Made by a program: the position numbers and the translations under genes. Shown here one piece after another: positions 1 through 11,689 of a stretch of 64,000 bases of DNA (position 1 is its first letter; each line of letters opens with the position of its first letter). Location of the stretch: positions 71,132,412-71,196,411 of the forward strand of contig CM043963.1 in assembly GCA_014529385.2 (NCBI GenBank), given 5' to 3'. The notes under the pieces were generated by a model. It saw only the letters and a list, made by a program, of their open reading frames with translations. It was not told where the DNA came from and did no database searches. The DNA comes from Adiantum capillus-veneris. Its lineage: Eukaryota; Streptophyta; Polypodiopsida; Polypodiales; Pteridaceae.

Positions 1-965
1 TCAACGAGCACCGCTTCGCTACTACTCCTCTAAATACTGCTTTGTCTATGTGTCGCGCTGTCGTGCACGCTCCCTTTGTCTCTCGATGCATTATATCCCG
101 CCCATCCCTTCAATGCCCACGTGTGGAGCTCGTCTGCTTCTGCTGCATGCTCGGCAACTCGAAAGTTGCATCCTTCTCGACTTTTTGCTCTTCGCCTCCT
201 CCTCGTAGCGAGTCCCAACTGCACTCCGGTCGATCTGGGTATCCTCAACTATAGCACGATAGACAGAGAGGCTCAATCTGCTGCAGTCGAACTCCGCCTC
301 TTATACCCGGGCTTTCGCTGCAAACGAGCACTGCAGCCTGGACTGCTGTTCCCTGCGGCGAGCGACAGACAATAAAAGAGAGAGACGGAGCAAAACCGGC
401 TCCCCTACAGCTCAGCATGCGGATCCTTTTCTACCTCGCTTCCCCTGCTGACTCACATTAAAGAATTTACTCTCTCTCTTCATCTCTCTCCACCGCGTGC
501 CCTCAGCCGTCCCAAAATATTTTCTTCCACTCCCTTTTGATATTAAACCAACAAAGCATCTCTCTAGATGCCACTTAATGAGCCCCAAAAAAAACGTTTT
601 GGCGACCTACTGGTGGTTACTCAGAAACTCTAGAATTAAGTTATTTTGCATATCTATAAGGAAGGATTTAATTATAATCAAGGATTCTTTCCGAAGGAGG
701 GTGCCCTAAAACTTCGTTTCATCTGCACTATGTCGTGTCCCAACTTGAGTAATTCTTATGGTTTCAATAGGGTAATTATGCATATTCTATAAGTGCAATC
801 GTATTAAGTCATTAAGGTTTACACTATTTAGGTTACATAAAGTTATGATAAAATGCACTTATGACCACAAAAAGCCATACCTGCTTGATTTTTGTTGTTT
901 CAAGAGTCCTTTGTGTTCAAGTTTTTGTCACCGAAGTGTGATTGTTACAATAGGAATTTTCATAC
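1..965. other. intergenic, nothing recognised
   Basis: No coding region, RNA gene or transposon domain is recognisable. The first ~500 bases are C/T-rich and have several short overlapping open frames on both strands, none with a motif or a shared reading-frame bias. From about 500 the composition becomes AT-rich. The C/T-rich texture resembles the untranslated leaders of the Copia elements near 46 and 61 kb, but I could not align it to them. Confidence 0.4.
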
Positions 966-2940
966 ATGATGGTGAGGTTGTGCAGCATTAAGGGGATGCA
1001 CATGGCAATCAAGCAATCTAGTAGGCCCAGCCAATTTTCGAAAGCAGGTGAATTAAAGCGAATCTTGGAGGATACCTTCAATGCCTTCAAATTGAAAAAG
1101 CGAGGAAAGACACATAGAGGGGAGGAGATTCCAGGTGTGTCGGACAGCGCGCAGAGAGGGGGATTTTTTTTTTCCCCTCAGCTTTGGTCATATTGCGAGG
1201 GAGAAAGAGAGAGAGAGAGAGAGAGACAAGATTGTGCTCGCATCGGACGCGGGGGTAGCAGTAGGCAGGGAGATGGCGATCAATGGGATGTGGAGGTGGG
1301 ACAATCTGCAGAGGAGAAAAGGATGCGAGGCCTCAGAAGTGGGAGCAATGTCAATTTGTTGAGGACGGCAGACCAGCGCTGATACTCAATTTGTAGACGC
1401 AGGCAGGGAACCGTATGCAGGGACAGAGAAAAAGAGAGGTGAGATGCGCGCGTAATGGGCTGGAGGCTTCAGAATAGGGGCTCATGGAGAGAGGAGTCAG
1501 GTAGCAGGAGGTTTGCTCTGCATCGCCTCGGCATAGGACGCAACGTTCGCGAGCAATGGCAAGGGGGGGAACTAGGGGTGATGGCGACAGCTTGGACCCT
1601 TTTGCCTTTGAAGTCTAAGATTCGGTTGGAATCTTGCAAATTAATGAAGTTTAGAGAGTATCGACCCAGTAGGTCTCTCCATATCTAGTAGGGGGCACGA
1701 TTCTTACTTATTTATCTTAATGAGAATCAAACAAAACCCAGTGGGAGTGGGGATAATAGGTGGCAGGCTAGGTTGGAAGGAGTCGACTCCATGTATGTCG
1801 AGCCCTTTTCAGGAGCAGCATACAAGAGCACCAAGCGGGTTTTGTTTTAGCTTGTATGCAACTTACAAGGCAGAAAACCCATCACGGCATGCTGGCTTAG
1901 TTGAGTGGACCTGTTCGAAGGCTGAGGACATGGGTTCAAGGTTGATGATGATGGAGCATTGTTTTGACGTAGAGATGATCCTTGGAGCTGAAGTAGGGTG
2001 GAATCTCAAAAGACGCTACCTAGGGTAAAACCCCCAATAAAAAGCCACCCTTGGAAGAGAGGATGTTAATGGCCTCTACATAGGTACGTGAGACAAAAAA
2101 GCTCGAGGGGTTTAGAGCAGCAAACTCTGCATCCAGGCCGTCAGACGTTGGGTTCAAAGCCACATGGAAGAGCGGCTCTCTTCACACCCTTATGTGGTTT
2201 GCTTTCCACCCCACTTTTTGATACACACCAAAAAAGTTGCATGCTCGCATTTTTGCTACGCTTCACAACTAAAGTTGCGTCTTTTGCTAGGGATTCTCTT
2301 GGACGAGAGCTTTTCAATAAGCACCTTACCACCTGTTTCCATCCAACACGGAGAGAGATCACACCATGCCAAGTCACGTGGACTCCTTTTGGCGGTTTTA
2401 CCAGAAGAGAATGAAGAAAAGGCCAGTTGCTACAGTTTTGGGAAGGGTGTTTGTGTGGAATCACTTTGTCATGTTATTTCACCAACAATAACGTGACAAG
2501 GTGGTCATTTCAATGCCACTAATTATTTTACAAATTTACACGTGCAATGGCAAGAATTGTAGCCATGCTTTCATTTCTCTAGTAGTTGGCTGACGTGACC
2601 AAAGACTGAACACGTGGCCTTGTTTCACAAGTTGCTCATATGAGTGTACCATATGCTCACATATCACCTTTACAACCATACTCCTTCAAAAGTTTCAACA
2701 CTTTAATCTTTCTTGCATCTTAAATTTTTTCGTAAATAGGTCAGGCTCAAGCAAGGCATGCCATAAGGCCATATAAAATCTATCTGGGTCATATAAATTT
2801 GTTACAAAAGTCTTTCTGACATCCCAACTCATACAACCGTGGGAACGAATTTGTTAAGCAAAGTCACCATGGTACACTATTGAATCATTGACAATGATAC
2901 CCACCATGGTGGGACCTTGACGGTAATACGTGAGGGTAAG
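966..2940. other. intergenic with GA microsatellite, no gene supported
   Basis: A 138-codon open frame starts at 966 but runs straight through a (GA)n tract at about 1205-1228, giving an Arg-Glu run, and has no domain. Three mutually overlapping frames at 2.09-2.50 kb on both strands also lack any recognisable motif. I see no promoter, splice pattern or homology to other parts of the window, so this stretch is left as unannotated DNA. Confidence 0.35.
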
Positions 2941-3586
2941 AAAGGGGGAGGACAAAGGTGCATCTTACAAAAATTCTTTTCCTGCATAGGAGTAAAAAGA
3001 AGGCTCCAGAATACACTCACGAGGAGGCCAATGGAAAGGATTTGAGGTGCATGACAAGCTGTTGGCACCGGGCCATCGTAAAACTTGGGGGTATGACATA
3101 CGAGCTTACTTGGGAATGCAACAGAGCAACAAAGGCTTTGAAATGGAGAGAGCTTACAAGGTACTTCCACAACTCTTTATATCAATGGTCCCCTTGGCTC
3201 TCTAAGGTTAGAGGCATCATTTTGACTCCTTTCTGGAGGGAAGTTGTTAGAAAGGTTAATAACAAAGGTATAGACGTATAGGCCAATTATGGGACTACAT
3301 CAGAGGCTGTTGGAAAGGAATCGACCAACTAGCCTTCGAGTTCAGCCTCAGTGGGTCCGAAAGATTGCTAATCAATAGAGCTCTAGAATGACTCTATAAG
3401 TGGTATCTGCTAGATTGTGAATCCAAGCTCGAGTAGAAAGCCTGGCATTGGCCTGTGAACAAACATTTCCTGAAATCGCAAACTAAAGATGTGTATCTCA
3501 CCCTTATGGCAGCACAGGATTGGTTCTCCTCGCTCAATAAGCAGAGGGTCAAAAATTGACCATGGTCAAGATAGGAGACGGTTGTC

Positions 3587-4086
3587 GTGGAGAACATATG
3601 GCGCCCTCAATGGTCACATGGGATGAATATTTTCTTATGGAAGGTGCTATTCGGATACATGGCAACTGGAGTGAAGGTCCTTGCCAGGGCAATTGGTCCA
3701 TACACATGCTCGCAATGCAAAACGGCTTGTGAAGACCTCTCTCACATATTCAAGGAGTATCCAACGAATGTGGTTTGGTAGGCAAGATCTGCAAATGGGT
3801 CCAAAAAACCTCAAAAATAGGATTCTTTAAGGACGATCTTTTCTTTGGAGGGAAGACACTTAAGAGCCAAGCACTACTCATTGCCACACAAATCGTGTGG
3901 TATTGCTACTTTAAACACAATTTGAAGACAAGGAACCGTCGGATCTTCGAGCACTCCTTGGAGGTAGCTAAGTTCACAGAGATAGTCCAAGAAAGCATGG
4001 CAACGATCATCGCCATTGGAAAGCAAAAGAACTCAGAGGAGTGGAACGGAACCTTGGGCGCCACAATAACGGGCATGCAAAGGTGA
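3587..4086 (+). pseudogene. LINE zinc-binding (zf-RVT) C-terminal domain remnant
   Basis: The frame from 3587 reads ENIWRP...NIFLWKVLFGY..., then C-S-Q-C and H-I-F (CxxC followed by a His), which is the layout of the zf-RVT region that ends plant LINE polyproteins. This domain normally has W...F.W followed by CxxC and H.F..C. Here the last Cys is replaced (KEYP), and a frame change at about 3775-3780 separates the domain from the tail (GKICKWVQKTSK onward). It is part of the LINE at 2945-4258, has no function of its own and is clearly degenerate. Confidence 0.75.
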
Positions 4087-4227
4087 AAGTATGGGTTCAT
4101 CCATGGTTGTGGGGTGGCTCCCCCATCAGCCGATGTATCTATGAGCCATTGAAGTGGCCATGGCTCGTCACGAGCATGGCAAGAATATGTAATGTTTTGA
4201 ATATATCAATATAATTTTTTTTAATCC

Positions 4228-4243
4228 ACTCACCATTGTGAGT
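4228..4243 (+). other. LINE 3'-terminal stem-loop
   Basis: ACTCAC-CATT-GTGAGT forms a 6-bp perfect stem with a 4-nt loop, 4 nt before the A-tail. The same stem with a loop differing only in its first base ends the other two LINE tails in this window (6224-6239 minus, 11092-11107 plus). It is probably the element's RT or poly(A)-proximal recognition structure; that role is inference. Confidence 0.7.
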
Positions 4244-4258
4244 TTTGAAAAAAAAAAA

Positions 4259-4519
4259 GAGTAAAAAGAAGGCAGTTGAAGCACACAATTGACATCCCCA
4301 TGTTATTCCTTGTGAAATCTTGGGGCTTGTACCCACTATTATTAGAGGTGAGCATAGCTTCTCCTAGTATATACTAGGGGCCTTAAAAATTTGAGCACCA
4401 TGGACCCTTGGTGGTTTCACAAGGGTGGAGTATTGACCATATCCAAGAGCGCGCCTTGCCATGATCTCCACAAAGGCATGCACACATGTGATACTAAGCA
4501 TAGATAGTATTGTGGTCTG
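4259..4519. other. intergenic, nothing recognised
   Basis: Short stretch between the LINE tail and the inverted repeat. No supported gene. Confidence 0.4.
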
Positions 4520-4598
4520 CTTGTGTTGGAGCACGAAACACAAGGAGCTCCTTGCGTCAACTGGAGAGAGCTCCTTGTGTTTAGTGCTCCAACACAAG
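4520..4598. repeat. hairpin, 31-bp arms
   Basis: Arm 4520-4550 is the reverse complement of 4568-4598 with a single mismatch, separated by a 17-nt loop. The arm includes the palindromic site GAGCTC. The size is compatible with a small foldback element or a young MIRNA-like hairpin. There is no other sign of a transcript, so the role is unknown. Confidence 0.75.
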
Positions 4599-5281
4599 TT
4601 TGCTGATGCATGGCAAGAGTAAAAACCCCGCTCGTGCGAATCCACCCTAACTCGTGAGAAATGGATTTATAAATTGCTGGATGTATAAATCTGCCTCTTG
4701 TCATTATAGTAGACATGAGGGTCTTGCAAGAGGCCTTTGTAGCACGTTGATGGTAATGGGGGATGGGGAAGATGTGGATATAATGGTGGGCATGGGGGAC
4801 AAGATGGAACATGTAGTGCGGTTCCACATGGAGAAGGGAGAGCTTATTGGTATCGTGGTGGGGCTACAAGACAAAAACAAGGCCCGCCTTATAAACGCAT
4901 TTCAAGGAGAGTAATGCATTCTGCAAATGGTCAAGCTTTCATACAAGATTTGTCTTGCTTGTAAGTTGTACCTAGGCTTGGAGCACAAAGGCTACAACCC
5001 TCTAGTAGGATAAGGCCGCTTTGGAAGTTTAGGTTTCAAGGACTCGAGGCTGTCCCCCATCTCTTATTAATAAAGGCTTTTATATGCTTCTACTCTCTAG
5101 TCCTTCTCAATCCCCTTGAAGAAAGTAGTCCCCCACACGTTTGGACAAAGAACAAAGTCCAACACTCCTCGTTGCAAAGGTCATCCCCTAGGCAGTAGTT
5201 GGACCATTTGGAAGGGATCGGCTTTTATAATTCTAGTTATAGCAAGTCGAAGGGACAATTGAGTAATGAGGTCACGCAATG
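4599..5281. other. intergenic, nothing recognised
   Basis: An 86-codon open frame at 4654-4914 has no recognisable domain and no neighbour that supports it. The rest has no feature I can name. Confidence 0.35.
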
Positions 5282-5473
5282 TTAGAAAAAAAGGGGGGTC
5301 TAGTGTATTTTAACCGGCTGAAATTATAAAATCCAGGTTAGATTTTGAGCTTGCCTTTAAAAAAACCGGTAAATTTACACAAGTTTTAGTGTAATTACCA
5401 GCAAAAGCTTCAAATTTTGACCTAAAAACCGAGAGAACTTGATCGGTTAGGAAAAATGTATTTTTCTAGCCCT
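5282..5473 (+). repeat. ~200-bp dispersed repeat, copy A
   Basis: Aligns end to end, in the same orientation, with 11690-11899. Shared landmarks in order: TTAGAAAAAA at the start, TATTTTAACCGG, TTGAGCTTGCCTTTAA, AAATTTACACAAGTTTTAG, CAAAAGCTTCAAATTTTGA and GGTTAGGAAAAATG, ending at TTTCTAGCCCT. The ends are weakly inverted (TAGAAAAA / TTTTTCTA), as in a MITE, but I cannot see a convincing target duplication. There is no coding potential. Copy A lacks about 18 bp that copy B has near its 3' end. Confidence 0.75.
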
Positions 5474-5487
5474 AATTAGGGGGACGT

Positions 5488-5552
5488 GTATTGTGTGTGT
5501 GTGTGCGCGTGTGCATGCCTGTGCACGCATGAGAGAGAGAGAGAGAGAGAGG
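5488..5552 (+). repeat. compound (GT)n-(GA)n microsatellite
   Basis: A short GT run followed by a GA run at about 5531-5552. Adjacent GT and GA runs recur at 16.6, 16.9 and 17.4 kb. Confidence 0.85.
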
Positions 5553-6205
5553 TGTTGTCTTTATAATAGTAGCAACTTTTCCTTAATTCCTAGTACCACA
5601 ATTGCTTTACATTGAAGGATTTCTCTACCTACTCCCTACTAGTGTGGAGCCCTTTTCCCTCCCATAGGCTCCATATTTTCCTATGGAATCCACTTGGCAT
5701 TAAGTGACACGTGTGTGTACCAAGTTCACATAGGTCTAGAGCCGTCGGACAGGATAAACTTGGTCAAAAGAAATGGTGTGTGGCCGAGCCACGAGACTCA
5801 ATCCTGGAACCTCCCTAGTGTGGAAGGTGCACACACTAACCATCACAGCCACGTGTATAACATGTACCCCTTGGCGATCTATGCAAAAATGACATGTTGT
5901 TGTGGATCCTCCCCCCCCCCTCCCCCATCTCATTAAAACTAGTCTAATAGTAGGTATTAATTAGTCTTTGGAGAAGGAATGCACGGCTCACCCACAACCT
6001 CCTCCCAACTTCAAATAGATAGGCATGCAATTGACCTATTCCCTTCTTATATCCTTGATTCAATCTTCTTTAAGCCCAATATTCTAAGGTGTGCTAGGAC
6101 ATTCACAACCTAAAGAAATGATGCATAGTGAGTGAAGGTCCAGTGTTAGGATTTGCAGGGCCCTTACTCTTTCAAAAGATAGGCAATGGGAAATATTACC
6201 GTTTC
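5553..6205. other. intergenic, nothing recognised
   Basis: Short non-overlapping open frames only, no motif. It ends at the poly(A)-like border of the minus-strand LINE. Confidence 0.35.
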
Positions 6206-7470
6206 CTCTTTTTTTGTTGCAAAACTCACAATTGTGAGTAGATAGTATTAAGAACAAAATATACACCAATCCTTGAGCGCTGACCGAGCCTTGAGGGTCA
6301 AAGGATTACAAGTTATCTGCTTGGCAGAGAAACCACTCTTACTCCTCGGCTTTACTTATTACAAGATGTTATGTATTGTTCTAGACCAGTCCTTTGAGGC
6401 TTGTTTGCCTTCGATCATGTGGATCATCACTCTGCTCTCTTGCATGATTTCACAAAAGCTTGCCACAGCTAGATCCCCCTCAAACACGCGGCGCTCCTTG
6501 CTTGCCAAATATGGTGCAAGAAGTAGTACCTGATTATTTGAGTGCAGACGAGAAGAGTAGGACTTTCGATCCTGTTACTACCAAAGAGCAGATCATTCTT
6601 GAAGAACTTAATTTGCCATGTCCTTTGAATCCACTTGCATATTTTCCTAGCCATGCCCCTGATTGCCTGGCATCCCATGAAAAGGTGGGCTAGGTCTTCA
6701 CTGGCTATTCTGCACATCGAGCAGCGATCGGACCCGATGCCTCTTTCTTGTATCTTTACGCCCGTCTCGGCAGAGCACCCCACATCACTTTCCACAGAAA
6801 TATCTTCATATATTGAGGCAATCTTGGCTTCCAGATGTTCTCCATGACTCCCTCCTGCCGTTTTTCCATCCAGTGCCTCTTCCATAATTTGTTGAGGGGG
6901 CTACACCAATTGTCCTCGTGCATCAATGCATGGTAAATTCCTTTAGAGTGTGGTTATTAAAAGAGGCTACTCCCGGGCCATCTCCAAGCGTCCCATTCAA
7001 AGTTGGATTCACAGATTGGCATCACCACCTTATCAAGCTCTTTAATCACCCTATAGACTAGTAAGATCTCAAAGCCATTCAATTGAAATTGGATGCCTAA
7101 AGAGTCAACAGTTTCCCAGCACTTCCTGTTGCCATCCCAGAATTGCCCTAGTCGAACGAGCCCCTGATTATTCACCTTCCTGGCCATTTCTATCCAATAA
7201 GGGCTTTGCGGCGGCCCCAATATTTTAGAGAGCCAAGGGGACCAGTGTAATATGGAGTTCTTAAAGTATCTGGTTACTTCCCCCCATTCCAACACCTCAG
7301 CAACACTTTTGCACTTCCTCATCAGCTCCCTTGAGAGTCCCCCAAATCTAAAATAAGACCACTTCGAGAAATAGTACCCTTTCCTATGGAAGTGCACAAT
7401 TTCATTTTTCCTTTCTAATGACATAATATTACACAAATTACATGTCAATTTTTGGCAATGAAGCAACATG
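6206..7470 (-). mobile_element. LINE retrotransposon, 5'-truncated copy 2
   Basis: Same family as the copy at 2945-4258 but on the opposite strand. The upstream piece (7469 to 6957) carries SPWLSK, ARKVNNQG and WDAWRWPG; the downstream piece (6885 to 6469) carries C-S-M-C...H-L-F-M-G-C and ARKICKWIQRT. The tail region runs to the stem-loop at 6239-6224 and a degenerate A-rich tail below 6220. The zinc-binding Cys/His set is better preserved here (CxxC...H...C) than in copy 1. No RT core is present. Stops and a frame change near 6886-6956 show it is dead. Confidence 0.8.
6224..6239 (-). other. LINE 3'-terminal stem-loop
   Basis: On the minus strand, ACTCAC-AATT-GTGAGT followed by TTTG and a short A-rich run. 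Same 6-bp stem as the other two copies, with a different first loop base. Confidence 0.7.
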
Positions 7471-8985
7471 TTTGGTGAAGAATGTAAAGGCTATGCGTTT
7501 GGTGAGCAATATTGGTTGAATTTCTAATTACAAGCATTTGTGCAGGTTAAAACATTCTCCTGTACACTTTTGGAGATACATTCTCCACTACACTTTCGGA
7601 GATAGATGAAGACTTGGAGACACATGACTTTCTCATTTCACTTATATAGCATGTGAGTGTTCTTTGAATTAGATGGGCAACTTTTCCCTTCCATTGATAG
7701 GTACCCTATTTTACTTCCCTTCCCTGCAGAGGGCAAGCTTTAGACAAGCCCTTCCAATGATAGATTCATGAGAATTTTACCATTCATACGATGGGGAAAA
7801 TGCCTAAAGAAGAGAAGATGTATGTGAACTCCTTCGGAGTCCTATCTCCATTGCATATGTGGAGATTATCTCAAGCACATTGTGATGGCCTTATCTACTC
7901 AATTGAAGCTAAGATGGCCAAGTTTCCATTGGCCATCTGAAACTTTGCTTTGTGTCCAGGCTCCATGGTGCTCCGTCAGAAACATAAGGTGGCTATCAGT
8001 GCCACATTTATGTGGCCTTCCAAGATATACATCTAGGCTAGTAAGCCGCCTCAGGACTCTACATGGCTTTCCTTTTTATCTCTTTCTCATGATTCTTATC
8101 ATTCAAGATTCCAAAAGCAGATTATAGTCCTTGATCGTAAGTCATAACCCCTATGATTGCCATCCAACTCTTGAAAATTTTGATCCTCTTGAACTTTTGA
8201 AGTTATCCATTCATTAAAAAACAAAGAAATGTAGGTGATGCCTAGATTCTAAAAGTAAGAGGTACATACAGGACACATAGAGTCATCAAATGAGGAGAGT
8301 TATCAACTATAAGAGGATGGTTCATGAGGTGCAAGGCCTAGAAGGATAGTCTCTAGAGGGTCTAGAGCTACTAAGAGCACACATATCTGCTATTGTCATG
8401 ATGATCTCAATTCAAGTCGTTTCTTAGAGTGTAAGTATCTAGGCAACACCTCAACACCAGCTTACCCTAAACGGGCTAAGTATCTCGTCATGCCTTCTAA
8501 TAATCCCAACTTTTGATTCTAATTCTTCTTCTACTTAATCCTACTCCTAACAATGAGTGTAAACTCAAGGGTAGGGGGCTTGGTGCTAGTTCTGGAGACT
8601 CACACACATCAAATGTTGATTTTCTATCTACTTCATCACCTTATTGTAGCCCTAACTAAATCAAGATGAACTTCAAGCATGTGCAATGGATTCAAACGAA
8701 GGTTGGGAAAACTCTTGTAGCATAAATCTCAAGGCAACCCTCCATATTTTCAAATCTAGGAAGATGGCTTACTTAACCTATAGTTAGATACTAGAATTTA
8801 TCATTTCCAACCAGTACACTAAAAGAGAGAGATCCCTACCATGATTGCTAAGGCCAAATCACACTACTCTCCCAATTCCTCTTAAAGAACCAAAACCCTT
8901 GACTTCTCGCTAGTCAAAACTACTCAATCCAATCAAGAGGAGTGACATATAGCATGACCCGTATTGAAAGAATATCTACACATGG
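7471..8985. other. intergenic, nothing recognised
   Basis: AT-rich sequence without a supported gene. The 81-codon frame at 7882-8127 has no domain. The sequence at about 8.2-8.9 kb may be decayed upstream part of the gypsy remnant that follows, but I could not identify gag, RT or RNase H motifs in it. Confidence 0.3.
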
Positions 8986-8989
8986 AAAG

Positions 8990-10125
8990 CTTTTATAGTT
9001 TATAATTTCACCACATTGTAAGGGCAACGGCCAGTGTGAAGTGCTTGGGTGGTGATTGATTAGTTGGCAAAAATTCACAAATTTATTCCAACCAAGCCCA
9101 ATATTAAGACTCCACAGTTAGCAAAATTATTTTTTGACAATCTGTACAAGTTATACAGATTGCCCATCAATATTGTGAGTGATCATGAAGACTCCAAGTT
9201 TAAGAGTCAATTTTGGAGGGCTCTATTCAAACGATTGGGAACACAACTCGAGCTCAATACTACAAATTATCCAAAGATGGATAGGTAGACTGAACATGTT
9301 AATTAGGTGCTAGAGGATATATGCTTAGAGCATACATTAGCCAAAATCAATATGATTGTGAAGATGATCTCCCTATTTTAGAGTTTGTTTATAATAGTGC
9401 AAAGCATGTTATGACTTGATTTAGCCCTTTCATGCTTATGTATAGTTTTCAACTTAGATCACCGGTTACGGTGGGATTGGCGACTGAAAAACTTCAACAG
9501 GTCAAAGAATTTATCCAAGATTGTATGGATATGCTGAAACTTGCTTGTCAAAATGTTCGACAAGCATAGGATAGGTATAAAAAGTACGTTGAAGTTAAAC
9601 GTCGGCAAGTAACCTTGATGGAAGGAGAAGAGGTAATTTTACATTACCAAAATATTTAGAAAGTTTGAAAACTGGACCACCAACTAGATTATCTCCTAGA
9701 TATTGTGGGCCTTTTAAGATAAATGAGTTGGAAATATGGCTTATAAACTTTCTTTACCAACATACTCTCGTTTTCGTCTGATTTTTCATGTGACTCGTTT
9801 ACATAAATGCTTGCATAGGGATGACAATATCATTGACCAATAGACTTTGGTTGATTTTGTTGAAGTCATTTACATTAATGCTTGCATAGGGATGACAATA
9901 TCATTGACCAATAGATTTTGGTTGATTATTGAACCTCCAACCTAAACAGATGAATCCCATCGTATTTTAAATCATCATGATTTACGTACTCGTCATCATG
10001 TGCATTAGTTAAGTGGAAAGACCGGCTTGAAGAAAATGCCACTTGGGAAAACATTAGCGATCTTAAGAAGAAATATCCCACTTTTGTTTTTGAGGACGAA
10101 AACACTTCTCCAAGGGGGGGAGTAA
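8990..10125 (+). pseudogene. Ty3/gypsy integrase-chromodomain remnant (Gypsy-1)
   Basis: The translated sequence shows the gypsy integrase core region (FIPTKPNIKTPQLAKLFFDN, then D-x-KF.S.FW around 9180-9230) and further integrase sequence to about 9.7 kb. Near 10.0-10.1 kb comes a chromodomain-like end with VKWKD-type and ATWE/NI.DL-like residues and a final FEDE. Stops (for example in WVVID before 9064) and frame changes interrupt every domain. It is followed by a polypurine tract (10111-10121) and an LTR start at 10126. A 71-bp tandem duplication lies inside it. The same layout occurs in Gypsy-2 at 42.7-44.1 kb, so the two are one chromovirus-type family. Confidence 0.75.
9801..9942 (+). 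repeat. 71-bp tandem duplication in Gypsy-1
   Basis: The segment beginning at 9801 (ATGCTTGCATAGGGATGACA) recurs at 9872 with few differences. The duplication lies in the integrase-chromodomain linker, which is single copy in Gypsy-2 (near 43,550). Confidence 0.85.
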
Positions 10126-10205
10126 TGTAAATCCACGGGCTAGTGTCAAGCGGCGTGGGGCTTACCTTTATATAGACATACAACTGGGTGGAGAGCCAAA
10201 CTTCA
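10126..10205 (+). mobile_element. Gypsy-1 3' LTR start
   Basis: After the purine run AAGGGGGGG and AGTAA, the sequence TGTAAATCCACGGGCTAG begins. It is related to the LTR starts at 40002 and 44131 (TGTCAGGCCACGGGCC, TGTCAAGCCAAGGGC). Similarity fades after about 80 bp and the true LTR end is not visible. Confidence 0.6.
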
Positions 10206-10320
10206 GAGCCCTAGGCCTTATACACATGGACCCTACTCTATCGTAGTACACAAACTAGTCTAATAAGATGAGAATACACATGCACCCCAACACACACATG
10301 GCACCCATGCGATTAATTAT

Positions 10321-10430
10321 CTCATAGGGGAAGGGTGTCCTTCATAGAAGATTTATGGTTGACAATAGCTGACATCTCATAGGGGAAGGGGCTTCATCAT
10401 AGAAGATTTATGGTTGACAATAATTGGCAT
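10321..10430 (+). repeat. 55-bp tandem duplication
   Basis: CTCATAGGGGAAGGG...GATTTATGGTTGACAATA at 10321 recurs at 10376. Two units, non-coding. Confidence 0.85.
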
Positions 10431-10628
10431 CACAGGATGGGAGAGATCTTGACATGGAAGTAAGTTGATGATGATCAAGTAGGGTGAACTATGAGTCCTG
10501 AGCTTATCCCTAGATCACTCTAGATTTCCTACCTTGAACTTATTACTAGCATCATTCATGGGGAATCGTGGCTTTTGATAGATCCTCCTCTCAAATGTTG
10601 GCCAAGACCATTGCCAATCCAAAGTGCT

Positions 10629-10629
10629 T

Positions 10630-10668
<39 letters not shown>
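10629..10668 (+). repeat. (CT)n microsatellite
   Basis: About 19 uninterrupted CT units. Confidence 0.95.
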
Positions 10669-10670
<2 letters not shown>

Positions 10671-10879
10671 ATATCATTTAGAGACATGATCTTGTGGATA
10701 ACCTACTTCTATTGAAGGTTTTGTGTCACATGTGTTTTGTATCACCCATTGCAACCATAAAAAATGGAAACAAGGGAGAAAATAAACTGCATATTATAGT
10801 ATATTGTGCATAGTATACCGTAGGATGTGAACTAATTATCATTATCCAAATATATCATCAAGGCATTGCAAATATATCA

Positions 10880-11133
10880 CCAAATATTTGGATTTTCTTG
10901 AGGATAAGAACCATGGGTTATTTTTATGTTTTCTTCAAAAGCTGCCCAAATGCTATAAAAAAGGGCTAGTCTTGGCATTTTCAGTTGCTCAAATGTTATT
11001 GGAGCTTAGTCCATACTCATTGCTTAGTCCATACTCCCCAAAAGTGCTCTTTTGTGCAAGGGACCTACGATTTTCTCCATGCTAATATAACACTCACTAT
11101 TGTGAGTTTTGCCCCAAAAAAAAAAAAAAAAAA
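10880..11133 (+). mobile_element. LINE 3' tail, copy 3
   Basis: The stem-loop ACTCAC-TATT-GTGAGT at 11092-11107, then TTTGCCCC and 18 consecutive A (11116-11133), is the same 3' end as LINE copies 1 and 2. The upstream ~200 bp show no recognisable LINE protein, so either the copy is severely truncated or it belongs to a related subfamily. The 5' border is a guess. Confidence 0.55.
11092..11107 (+). other. LINE 3'-terminal stem-loop
   Basis: 6-bp stem and 4-nt loop, followed after 8 nt by the A-tail. Third example of the structure. Confidence 0.7.
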
Positions 11134-11689
11134 CCTACTTTCTCAAAATTTCACAAACCATAGAGAGATCCACAAGTAGGAGAAGAGAGACCTATAGCAT
11201 CTAGATGAACATCAAGATTTGGAAATTCCTCCTTGGGATATATTCAAACATCACCATCATAATCATCTACATCATGTGATTGCAAAGAGGTGAACATGTC
11301 ATTAATCTCTCTACCCTATCCTTAATGTTCTTTTCCCCATGGTATAGTAGGATCTTTATAACAGACCCCTCTTAAGGTCCTGGGTTGGTGAAGATTAATA
11401 GGCATACCCACTTTACATAGCTTATAGGTACTATGTAAGACATGCATTTAACATGCCCCAAACATTTTCAATTGTGGAATCTTCACTTTATTTTCCCTCC
11501 TGAACAACTAGGATTACAAAAAATGCCAAAATTCTAGCTTTGGCAGATTCACATCCTACGATGTACACCATAGGTAAATCAAAGAAATGCAATTAGTTGG
11601 CATGAGTGAAAGAGGGGCTTACAATGCCTAATAGTGAAAGAGGGGCTTACAATGCGTAATTTCAATCTATGGCTATATTGCAAGCTCTC
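11134..11689. other. intergenic; short 28-bp tandem duplication
   Basis: No gene. AGTGAAAGAGGGGCTTACA at about 11605 is repeated 28 bp later. Confidence 0.5.

Larger units (their letters stand above)
2945..4258 (+). mobile_element. LINE retrotransposon, 5'-truncated copy 1
   Basis: Only the C-terminal part of the non-LTR reverse-transcriptase protein and the 3' tail are present; no RT catalytic (YxDD-type) segment lies upstream, which is the usual 5' truncation of LINEs. The translated pieces match the minus-strand copy at 7470-6206: both contain the shared stretches SPWLSK, RKVNN, ENIW.P, FLWKV and GKICKW. The tail is a 6-bp-stem hairpin (4228-4243) followed by an A-run at 4248-4258. The reading frame is broken by stops and frameshifts, for example around 3281 and 3558, so this is a dead copy. 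The 5' limit is approximate. Confidence 0.8.

Noticed and set aside
966-1382. 138-codon open frame as a gene
   Set aside because: Runs through a GA microsatellite giving Arg-Glu repeats; no domain, no second copy, overlapping frame equally open.
2088-2496. Three overlapping ~110-codon frames
   Set aside because: Mutually overlapping on both strands, no recognisable motif and no other copy in the window.
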